Assembly (NCBI GenBank): GCA_903925515.1
Contig: CAIYFP010000380.1
Location: 1 to 14,149, forward strand
Direction: 5' to 3'
Origin: an uncultured Verrucomicrobiota bacterium
GTDB lineage: Bacteria > Verrucomicrobiota > Verrucomicrobiia > Limisphaerales > UBA9464
DNA: 14,149 bases
Position numbers and translations under genes: made by a program. Positions 7,868 through 14,149 of this stretch are shown in pieces. A model generated the notes under the pieces. It was not told the origin of the DNA and did no database searches. It was given only the letters and a program-made list of their open reading frames with translations. Position 1 is the stretch's first letter. The number at the start of each line of letters is the position of its first letter.

Positions 7868-8740
7868 ATGAATGCCCGCTCTCCCCTCTCCACGCCACGC
7901 CCCACGCTGCCGGCCTTGCTTGCCACCCTCCTCGCCGCCTTCCTTGCCCTGCCGTCCGCGTCGCCCGCACCCGCCGCGCCATCCCTTTCATGGACCAACA
8001 ACCTCCTCACCTACACCCACCCCGACATCCCCGGCGGCTCCCTCGAGGTGTACTACCTCGAGGCCTTTTGCCTGCCCGGCGGACACGAGCGCCGTTGGGA
8101 CCTCACCCGGATCCCCCATGCCACCCGCGTCGTCTCGCGCGCCAAGGACGGTTCCTCGATCACCTTCAGGACGACCGTGGGCGAGTCCGTCGTCGTGAAT
8201 CACGGCGTCAAGGCGCTCCCGGACGGCCTTGCCATGGACTTTGCCCTGACCCACGGCGGCGCCGTGCCATGGCCAGTCCACTGGTTCCAGCCCGCATGCG
8301 TGCGCGTCGATCGCTTCACCGGCGCTGCCCAGTCCAACTACACCGCGCGTTCCTTCGTCTTCACCGCCCGTGGCCAAACATGGCTCTCAAACACGGTGCG
8401 CACCGAGGAGGCCCTTTACCGGGGAGGCCAGGTCTTTCTCCCTCCATGGACCTCACCCGCCGACGCCAACCCCCGGCCCATCTCCATGGACCGCGTAACC
8501 AACGGGATCATCGGCTGCGTCTCGTCCGACAACCGCTGGATCCTTGCCATCGCCTCGGACCGGACCTTTGAGTTGTTCGAGGGCGTCTATGTGTGCCTGC
8601 ACAGCGACCCATGGATCGGCGGGCTCCAACCCGGCGAGACCCGGCACGTCCGGCAAAGGATCTACCTGCTGCCCAACCGCACCGAAACGCTCCTCGAACG
8701 TTACAAGCAGGACTTCAAGCCCGGCCATGACCGTTGGTGA
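7868..8740 (+). CDS. Secreted protein of unknown function
   Basis: The 290-aa product starts with a classical signal peptide: short basic region, hydrophobic stretch LPALLATLLAAFLALPSA (14-31), and a probable cleavage near PAPAA (33-37). The mature protein looks like a beta-rich globular domain with many aromatic residues and no membrane segment. Conspicuous blocks are GGSLEVYYLEAFCLPGG (56-72), PVHWFQPACVRVDRFTG (136-152), DANPRPISMDRVTNGIIGCV (199-218), YVCLHSDPWIGGLQPGET (241-258) and LLERYKQDFKPG (275-286). The order resembles uncharacterised secreted proteins of Planctomycetota and Verrucomicrobiota, but I cannot name a family and assign no activity. The open frame extends upstream, but ATG 7868 is chosen because the signal peptide begins there and a GGAAAG lies 11 bases before it. 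It diverges from the methyltransferase remnant and appears monocistronic. Confidence 0.85.
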   Translation: MNARSPLSTPRPTLPALLATLLAAFLALPSASPAPAAPSLSWTNNLLTYTHPDIPGGSLEVYYLEAFCLPGGHERRWDLTRIPHATRVVSRAKDGSSITFRTTVGESVVVNHGVKALPDGLAMDFALTHGGAVPWPVHWFQPACVRVDRFTGAAQSNYTARSFVFTARGQTWLSNTVRTEEALYRGGQVFLPPWTSPADANPRPISMDRVTNGIIGCVSSDNRWILAIASDRTFELFEGVYVCLHSDPWIGGLQPGETRHVRQRIYLLPNRTETLLERYKQDFKPGHDRW

Positions 8741-8921
8741 CGTCCATGGCGCCCCATGCAAGGCCCTTGCCCCGGCCAAGATCGGCCCGCGTTTCGCGCT
8801 GGAACTCGACGCGGCGGGACGCCTTCACGCCCGCCCGCTCCATGAACCCGGGCAACCCAAACGCCCACCTCCGGTCCGACGCCTGCTCCTGTGCCGACCC
8901 CACGCCCTGATCCGCGCGCAC
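8715..8921 (-). pseudogene. Possible gene remnant or small ORF, unrecognised
   Basis: A minus-strand frame is open from a TGA at 8949-8951 to a TGA at 8715-8717, with a GTG at 8921 as its only early start. It encodes about 68 residues with a balanced, protein-like composition (for example SDRRWAFGLPGFMERAGVKA, then RRVEFQRETRADLGRGKG), and roughly 85% of third positions are G or C, like the genes around it. I cannot assign it to a family. It overlaps the last 26 bases of the secreted-protein gene on the opposite strand and has no clear ribosome binding site. It may be the tail of a lost gene or a chance open frame in GC-rich DNA. Confidence 0.25.
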
Positions 8922-8987
8922 GGCGTCCTTGAGTGCCCGGATCTCGCCTCACGCTGCGCCGCCAAGGGTTGAAAAGACAGACCCCTC

Positions 8988-9006
8988 GGCGTCTTGGCGT
9001 CTTGGC
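8988..9006. repeat. Direct 8-bp tandem repeat ggcgtctt, 2.4 copies
   Basis: The unit ggcgtctt is repeated at 8988-8995 and 8996-9003, followed by ggc. Its CTTGGCG (8993-8999) is the inverse complement of CGCCAAG at 8960-8966, and CTTGG at 9001-9005 pairs with CCAAG at 9016-9020 around an A-rich loop. Similar 'CCAAGACGCCAAGACGC' strings recur between genes in many unrelated bacterial genomes, by my recollection, without an assigned function. Confidence 0.7.
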
Positions 9007-9069
9007 ATGAAAAAACCAAGGCCGCCTCCTGCACGGCCTCCGAGCTGCATGCAGCGGGGAATCCCTCAC

Positions 9070-9093
9070 GCCATGCCGCCATGCCGCCATGCC
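9070..9093. repeat. Direct 8-bp tandem repeat gccatgcc, 3 copies
   Basis: Three perfect head-to-tail copies of gccatgcc lie at 9070-9077, 9078-9085 and 9086-9093. The period is not a multiple of three, which fits a non-coding region. The unit contains CATG, the tetramer that is enriched throughout the window. Confidence 0.8.
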
Positions 9094-9612
9094 GCGAAGA
9101 ATGCGGTCTCAGGGATGCCCATCCGCCACGTCCCCGTGTTGGCACGCTGCCTGCCGCATCCCATTCGCTTGGGGATCGAGAGATTCCCTCCTCCTTGCGC
9201 GGGGATTTGGGCCACGCAAACGGGCTTGTTCATGGCCGGCGTGGGGCGTGAAGCCGGAGGCCTCGCATCCCGTGGCCGGTGGTTGATCGGAGCGACACCA
9301 CCGCGCGCGCGTCGGTCCTCAATCCGAACTCCGGCCGGGGTGCCACGACGCGAGCCTCACGTCCCACGACTCGGACGAGCATCCAAGATCCCACAACCCG
9401 ATGCGTCCGCCCATGGGACCGAGCCCGTCCCCACCCGGCGCACCCTCCGCGCCCTTCCTCGCGCCAGAGCGGCCGGGGACGGCAGCGGATCCCCGCGATC
9501 CATGTTCGCGCACGAAATCCGGAGCGCCCATCCTGGGCGGGAAGGTGGTCCTCATGGCGGATTCCCGGCTAGTTCCCCCCCTTCTTGGGCGGTGCGATGG
9601 GCGCGGCCCGGC

Positions 9613-11043
9613 TCACCCCTTCATCACCGCCCGCACCACGTCCCCGGCCACGTCCGTAAGGCGAAAGTCACGCCCGGCATGACGATAGGTCAGCTCCTCA
9701 TGATCGATCCCCATCAATGCAAGGATCGTTGCGTGCAAGTCATGAACATGAACCCCGCCCTCCACCGGGTAGAAGCCATAGTCGTCCGTGGCACCATGAC
9801 TCATCCCGCCCAACACCCCGCCGCCGGCCATCCACATCGTGAACGCATGCGGATGATGGTCCCGACCATCCGTGCCCTGGACGGTCGGCGTCCGGCCAAA
9901 TTCCCCGCCCCAAATCACCAGCGTCTCGTCCAGCAACCCACGCACCCGCAGGTCCCGAAGCAACGCCGCGATCGGCCGGTCCACCTCCGACGCCAGCCGT
10001 CCATGGTCGCGGGTCAGGTCCGAGTGCTGGTCCCAGTACCCATGCGTCACCTGGACGAATCGCACGCCCCTCTCGCTGAACCTCCGCGCCAGCAGGCACT
10101 GGCGCGCAAACGACGCCGTCCTCGGCTCATCCAGCCCGTACAGCCGACGCGTCGCCTCCGTCTCGCCCTGCAACCCGAGGATTTCCGGCGCCTCCGCCTG
10201 CATCCGGAACGCCAGCTCGAACGACTCGATCCGCGCCGACAACGCCGGGTCCGGCCCCACGCGTTCCATGTGCTCGCGCTGGGCCGCCCCCAGCAAGTCA
10301 AGCTGCGCCCGCTGCACCTCGCGGCCCCATGACGGCGAAAGGTTCTCGATCGTCGCCTTCTCCACCGGGACGCCCCCCCCAATCCGCGTGCCCTGATGCT
10401 CGGCAGGCAGGAACGCATTCGACCAGTTCGCCACGCCCCCGTGTCCAAGCGTCGGGTTGATCGTGATGAACGACGGCAGGTTCGCGTTCTCCGTCCCCAG
10501 CCCGTACGAAATCCACGCCCCCATGCTCGGCCGCACCTGCGATTCCGACCCCGTGTGCAGCTTCAGCAACGCCCCGCCGTGCGCCTCGTTCGTCCCGTGC
10601 ACCGCCTTCAGCACGCACAACTCGTCCGCGCACGACCCCACGTTCGGGAACAACTCGCTCACCCAGAGCCCGCACTCGCCATGCCGTCGAAACCCCCACG
10701 GCGAACGCCGCAGGTTGCCCGTCTGCGCAAACTGCACCCGCGGCTTTGCAAACGGCAACGGCTTGCCCGAGTCCCGCTCCAGCAGGGGCTTGTAGTCGAA
10801 GGTGTCCACGTGCGACGGCCCGCCGTGCATGAACAGGAAAATCACCCGGCGCGCCCGCGCCCTGAACCGCGGCGGCCTCGGTGCCAGCGCCGACGCCGGC
10901 CCCGGCCCCGCGCCCATGCCCCCCGCCAAGCCGTGCTCGCCCAGCATCGCGGACGCCGCCAACGCGCCGAAGCCCAGCGCCACCCGCGACAACGCCGCGC
11001 GTCGGCTCCATCCCATCCCCGGATCCATGCTCGTCCCGTTCAT
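9613..11043 (-). CDS. DUF1501 family exported protein (sulfatase-like fold)
   Basis: The 476-aa product is a full-length DUF1501 protein, a family in the alkaline phosphatase/sulfatase superfamily with unproven activity. Visible signatures are FLFMHGGPSHVDTFDY (69-84) at the start of the domain, then PFAKPRVQFAQTGN, HGTNEAHGGA, SFARQCLLARRFSERGVRFV, HGYWDQHSDL, VIWGGEFGRTP (376-386), GRDHHPHAFTMWMAGGG (393-409) and DLHATILALMG (435-445). His/Asp-rich motifs of this kind normally bind metal in the superfamily. The N-terminus carries a twin-arginine-like signal, WSRRAALSRVALG (12-24), followed by a hydrophobic, Ala-rich stretch, so export by Tat is likely. Start ATG 11043 overlaps the stop of the upstream PSD1 gene (ATGA), which fixes the start and implies translational coupling. 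ATG 11028, five codons in, is an alternative. These pairs are widespread in Verrucomicrobiota and Planctomycetota. Confidence 0.93.
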   Translation of the reverse strand: MNGTSMDPGMGWSRRAALSRVALGFGALAASAMLGEHGLAGGMGAGPGPASALAPRPPRFRARARRVIFLFMHGGPSHVDTFDYKPLLERDSGKPLPFAKPRVQFAQTGNLRRSPWGFRRHGECGLWVSELFPNVGSCADELCVLKAVHGTNEAHGGALLKLHTGSESQVRPSMGAWISYGLGTENANLPSFITINPTLGHGGVANWSNAFLPAEHQGTRIGGGVPVEKATIENLSPSWGREVQRAQLDLLGAAQREHMERVGPDPALSARIESFELAFRMQAEAPEILGLQGETEATRRLYGLDEPRTASFARQCLLARRFSERGVRFVQVTHGYWDQHSDLTRDHGRLASEVDRPIAALLRDLRVRGLLDETLVIWGGEFGRTPTVQGTDGRDHHPHAFTMWMAGGGVLGGMSHGATDDYGFYPVEGGVHVHDLHATILALMGIDHEELTYRHAGRDFRLTDVAGDVVRAVMKG

Positions 11044-13952
11044 TCGCGATGCGTGAACTCGTTCGACACCATCAACGCCTGCCCCAGCAAGGCCCATCGG
11101 CCCACCTCCGGCAACCCCTTCAGTCGCTCGTCCCCAAGGAACGCCCATGCCCGCGCCCGCTCCGCCTCGCTCGGCGCCCGTCCCATCAGCCGCCGGTACA
11201 CCCAGCCGCACCGGTCCGGGCCGCCCTGCGCCATCGCCAGCCTTGCCAGCGCCTCCGCCGACTCCCGCACCAGCCCCGAGTTCAGCAGCCACAACGCCTG
11301 TTGCGCCACCACCGTCGTCCCGCGCCGCGCCACGCACACGCTCGGGTTCGCGCCGTCAAACGCCGTCTCAAGGTCCGTCCCCCGGTCCCGCACCACCGGC
11401 AGGTACAACGCCCGGCGCACGGACCCGAACGGCTCCGTGTCTCCCGGCACGTACTCGTCGTTCTTCCATGCGACCAACGTCCCGCCCATGGCACGATCCA
11501 GCCTGCCCGAGGCCGCAAGCAACGCGTCGCGCAACATCTCCGACTCCAGCCGCTGCCTGGGATACCGCCCCAGCCAACGACCATCCGGGTCCCTTCCGCC
11601 GTCGCCCAGCGCTTCCACCGCCGACGCCTGCCCGTACGTCGCCGACAACACGATCCGCCGGTGCAACGCCTTCAGGCTCCAGCCGGTCCGCACCAACTCC
11701 GACGCAAGCCAGTCGAGCAACTCGGGGTGCGTGGGACGTTCGCCTCGCGTCCCGAAGTTCTCCGGCGTCCGCACCAACCCCTCGCCGAAGTGCGCCTGCC
11801 AAACGCGGTTCACCACCACGCGCGCGGTCAGGGGATGCGACGGATGCGTCAGCCACCGCGCCAGCTCGCGCCGCCCGCTTCCACCAGGGCCGGGCGCCTC
11901 CACCGGAAGCCCGGGAATGCACCCGAGGAACCCCCGCGGCATCGCCTCCTTGCCGGGCGCCAAGTGGTTTCCCCGCGCCAGCACGGGAAGGTTCGTCACC
12001 ACGTCGTCCGCGACCGCCAACGCCATCGGCACCGGCCCCGGGTCGCGCCGCTTCAACGCCGCGAGGTCGTCCTCCGCCGCCTTCAGTCGTTCGAGATCCT
12101 TCCCGGCATAGGCCGTGCGCCGTGCATCCCCCTGCGGCAACTCCAGCAGTCCACCCTTGCCAAGGAATCGCTCCGCCACGGCCCGGACCTCCAGCCGGCC
12201 CCGCTCCTCCTCGGTCCCCGGCTCGAAGTCGTCCGAGATCACCGGGCCCTCGACGGCCTCGCCGCGCGCAAGGCGACCCACTTCGTCGCCGCTCAGTTCA
12301 CGATCGAACACGCGGACCGCGTCCAGTCGGCCCTCGAAGCCCACGTGCCGGTCCGGGCGTTGCCCCAGCACGAACGGGCCAGCACCCCGATGGACCTTTC
12401 CCCCGACCCACGCCGAGCCCAGCTCCGTGCCGTCGAGCCATGCCGACATGCGCTCGTGGCCCAGCACCACGGCGAGGTGCTGCCATGTCCCGGCCTTGAT
12501 GCCGCCCTCCTTGCCAAACACCGACACCACGCGCTCGCGCCCTCCGCCCACGTTGACGTACGCGCCCGCGCGGTCGCCGTCGATGAGCAGCCCGAGGTGA
12601 CCGTCTTCCCATTCGTTGGCGCCGCGGCTCACGAGCCAACGGCGCGTCTCGCCCTTCTTCGGAATCGCATCGGCCCGCACCCATGCCGCGATCGTCCATG
12701 CACGCGAATCCGTGGCGCCGGGCAGGGGCCTCTCAAGGCGGTTGGTTCCGTGAAACCCCGCTCCGCCGCCACGCCAGCCCGGCACCGGCCCGCCACCGGC
12801 GAGGCTCGCCTCCCAAACTCGCAACGTCTCCTCCGCTGCCGCCGCATTCCCCTCCATGGCCCGCAGCGGGCCGCCGTCCGGCCCGGACCGCAGCGCCTCC
12901 ACCTTGGAGACCAAGTGCGCGAGGCGCGCCTCCACGCGGGCCGCGTTGCCAAGGATCGCCGGCAACACCGCACGCCAGTCCCGCGCCAGCGCCGCCTCCG
13001 CTTCCGACACGGCCGACTTCACCCGGGCCTCCGCGGCCGCGACCTCCGAGGCCTGTCGCGCGACGGCGGCCACCTGCTCGCGGGTGCCCACGGGGCGCTC
13101 GTTGAACTTCGAGACGAACGCGAGGTTCTCCATCGTCCGCGTGCTGCGGAAGATGCCCGCCATGGCGTAGTAATCCCGCTGCGGCACCGGGTCGTGCTTG
13201 TGGTCATGGCAACGGGCGCAGCCCAGCGTCAGGCCCATGAACGCCCGCCCCACCGTGTCGAGCTGCTCGTCCACGATGTCGAGCACCAGCTTCGGCTTGT
13301 CCTGCTCCGCGAGCAGCTTCGGTCCCAGCACAAGGAAGCCCGTCGCAACCCGCCGCCGCATCGCCTCCTCCTCGTCCGGTTCCTGCGCCGCGAGGATGTC
13401 CCCCGCCACCTGGTCCTGCACGAACCGGTCGAAGGGCATGTCCTCGTTCATCGCATGGACCACCCAGTCACGGTATCGCCATGCGTTGGACATGACCTTG
13501 TTCTCGTCCTGCCCGTTCGTGTCCGCATACCGGGCCACGTCCAGCCACCAACGCCCCCATCGCTCCCCGTACGCCGGGTCGCGCAACAACCCGTCCACCA
13601 CCCGCTCGCGCGCGTCCGGACGAACATCCGTCTCGAAGGCCGCCACCGCCTCGGGCGTCGCCGGAAGCCCGGTGAGGTCCATCGTCACGCGCCGAAGCCA
13701 TGTCCGACGGTCCGCCGGTCTCGAAAGCGACCCGCCCCGTTCCTTCAGTGCCGCCGCCACGAACCGGTCCACCGGCTCCGTGATCCCGGGCGCCTCCGGC
13801 GGCGACACCCTCACCACCGGCCCGAACGCCCAATGCCCCGCTGCGCCGGCCGCACCCGCCGAGGCCACCCCGCCCGCCATGCCGAGCGATGCGACGGCCG
13901 ACATCCACCCATTCCCGCATCCCAACCGGGTCATGGAGTCGATTCCCCTCAT
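11040..13952 (-). CDS. PSD1 protein: DUF1549 - LamG-like - DUF1553, with CxxCH
   Basis: The 970-aa product begins with an export signal (hydrophobic Ala/Gly-rich stretch at about 17-38). Residues about 55-262 are DUF1549: LRRVTMDLTGLPATPEAV, ERWGRWWLDVARYADTNG, and LGCARCHDHKHDPVPQRDYY, whose C245-A-R-C248-H249 is a c-type haem motif. Residues about 290-380 are Ala/Glu/Arg-rich and probably helical or coiled-coil. Residues about 395-565 form a LamG/concanavalin-type beta sandwich (WTIAAWVRAD, GTWQHLAVVLGHERMSAWLDG, GFEGRLDAVRVFDREL), a fold that often binds sugars. Residues about 690-950 are DUF1553 (RRELARWLTHPSHPLTARVV, NRVWQAHFGEGLVRTPENFG, HPELLDWLASE, NPSVCVARR). The N-terminal PSCyt1 cytochrome domain found in many relatives is absent. 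The activity of the family is unknown; exported redox or polysaccharide-related roles have been suggested. ATG 13952 overlaps the upstream stop, and the 3' end overlaps the DUF1501 start. Confidence 0.93.
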   Translation of the reverse strand: MRGIDSMTRLGCGNGWMSAVASLGMAGGVASAGAAGAAGHWAFGPVVRVSPPEAPGITEPVDRFVAAALKERGGSLSRPADRRTWLRRVTMDLTGLPATPEAVAAFETDVRPDARERVVDGLLRDPAYGERWGRWWLDVARYADTNGQDENKVMSNAWRYRDWVVHAMNEDMPFDRFVQDQVAGDILAAQEPDEEEAMRRRVATGFLVLGPKLLAEQDKPKLVLDIVDEQLDTVGRAFMGLTLGCARCHDHKHDPVPQRDYYAMAGIFRSTRTMENLAFVSKFNERPVGTREQVAAVARQASEVAAAEARVKSAVSEAEAALARDWRAVLPAILGNAARVEARLAHLVSKVEALRSGPDGGPLRAMEGNAAAAEETLRVWEASLAGGGPVPGWRGGGAGFHGTNRLERPLPGATDSRAWTIAAWVRADAIPKKGETRRWLVSRGANEWEDGHLGLLIDGDRAGAYVNVGGGRERVVSVFGKEGGIKAGTWQHLAVVLGHERMSAWLDGTELGSAWVGGKVHRGAGPFVLGQRPDRHVGFEGRLDAVRVFDRELSGDEVGRLARGEAVEGPVISDDFEPGTEEERGRLEVRAVAERFLGKGGLLELPQGDARRTAYAGKDLERLKAAEDDLAALKRRDPGPVPMALAVADDVVTNLPVLARGNHLAPGKEAMPRGFLGCIPGLPVEAPGPGGSGRRELARWLTHPSHPLTARVVVNRVWQAHFGEGLVRTPENFGTRGERPTHPELLDWLASELVRTGWSLKALHRRIVLSATYGQASAVEALGDGGRDPDGRWLGRYPRQRLESEMLRDALLAASGRLDRAMGGTLVAWKNDEYVPGDTEPFGSVRRALYLPVVRDRGTDLETAFDGANPSVCVARRGTTVVAQQALWLLNSGLVRESAEALARLAMAQGGPDRCGWVYRRLMGRAPSEAERARAWAFLGDERLKGLPEVGRWALLGQALMVSNEFTHRE

Positions 13953-14149
13953 GCACCGGCCTCCATGGCCACAGCCTTTTCCAGCAAGACGGCCACGCGG
14001 TCCGCGTCATACACGCAACCGCCCCATGTTCCGCCGCCCGCCCGTTGCAACGCCGCCCACAGCCGCGTGTCCGCCGGCAACTCCGGATGCGCCGCCAACC
14101 CCGGGTGCGGCGCCCGCGACGCAAGGATTCGCCCCGCTTCCGCGGCCCC
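13949..14149 (-). CDS. C-terminal 66 residues of an unrecognised protein (5' end beyond window)
   Basis: A minus-strand frame enters from the right edge and ends at a TGA at 13949-13951 whose last bases overlap the ATG of the PSD1 gene (ATGA). This is the same junction type as between PSD1 and DUF1501, so it is the first visible gene of one operon. The visible peptide includes AGRILASRAPHPGLAAHPEL, then DTRLWAALQRAGGGTWGGCV followed by YDADRVAVLLEKAVAMEAGA. The GGTWGGCVYD block stands out as a likely conserved tail. I cannot identify the protein. No membrane segment or cysteine-pair haem motif is present in this part. Confidence 0.7.
   Translation of the reverse strand, partial: GAAEAGRILASRAPHPGLAAHPELPADTRLWAALQRAGGGTWGGCVYDADRVAVLLEKAVAMEAGA

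Larger units (their letters stand above)
8741..9612. other. Long intergenic region without an intact gene
   Basis: About 870 bases lie between the rightward secreted-protein gene and the end of the leftward DUF1501 gene. No frame here gives a convincing intact protein. The segment contains the possible remnant at 8715-8921, two short tandem repeats (8988-9006 and 9070-9093), small inverted repeats around 8960-9020, and a run of seven A at 9009-9015 that is unusual for this GC-rich sequence. A minus-strand frame at about 9240-9490 is open but Arg-rich and low in complexity. I see no clear intrinsic terminator for either flanking gene. Confidence 0.55.

Noticed and set aside
9070..9093. Three regular repeats as a CRISPR array
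   Set aside because: The units are 8 bp and directly adjacent with no spacers, and no cas-like gene is present.
9240..9490. Minus-strand open frame as a gene
   Set aside because: Arg-rich, lacks a convincing start or ribosome binding site, and shows no domain; kept only as part of the intergenic description.
10396..12111. Plus-strand open frame of 571 codons across the PSD1/DUF1501 junction
   Set aside because: Ser/Arg/Pro-rich mirror frame opposite two well-recognised proteins.
11147..12499. Plus-strand open frame of 450 codons inside PSD1
   Set aside because: Pro/Ala/Arg-rich shadow with no domain signature.

Overview
The window is a very GC-rich bacterial chromosome segment (I estimate about 70% GC), with no rRNA, tRNA, CRISPR array or intact mobile element. 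The best fit is Verrucomicrobiota, with Planctomycetota second. The reasons are a DUF1549/LamG/DUF1553 protein (the 'PSD1' type, with a CxxCH haem motif) directly coupled to a DUF1501 protein, plus a secreted lamin-tail/CotH protein. Both combinations are typical of that superphylum. The placement is inferred from gene content, not from a marker gene.

Layout, left to right. (1) At 1-510, minus strand, is the 5' part of a membrane protein gene that leaves the window on the left. (2) A 316-bp divergent gap follows. (3) At 827-5532, plus strand, two genes share an ATGA overlap: a 722-aa fusion of a DUF455 ferritin-like di-iron domain to an ATP-grasp domain, then an 846-aa exported lamin-tail/CotH-kinase protein. 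(4) At 5562-6998, minus strand and convergent with the last gene, is an Old Yellow Enzyme-type flavin oxidoreductase with unusual active-site and C-terminal residues. (5) At 7165-about 7747, minus strand, is a class I SAM methyltransferase that appears frameshifted at a six-G run. (6) At 7868-8740, plus strand, is a 290-aa secreted protein of unknown function. (7) At 8741-9612 there are about 870 bp without a convincing gene, holding short 8-bp tandem repeats and a possible gene remnant. (8) At 14149-9613, minus strand, is an operon of three genes joined by two ATGA overlaps: the last 66 residues of an unrecognised protein, the PSD1 protein, and the DUF1501 protein.

How they may work together: PSD1 and DUF1501 proteins are a standard exported pair in these bacteria, often linked to polysaccharide-degradation gene sets, and the overlaps here show they are made as a unit. 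The DUF455-ATP-grasp/CotH pair is the least expected part: two ATP-using folds and a di-iron domain in one translation unit. It is the best candidate for an undescribed modification pathway, but its substrate cannot be read from the sequence.

One signal runs through the whole window. The palindrome CCATGG, and CATG in general, occurs far more often than base composition predicts, in genes on both strands, and appears to be maintained through synonymous codon choice.
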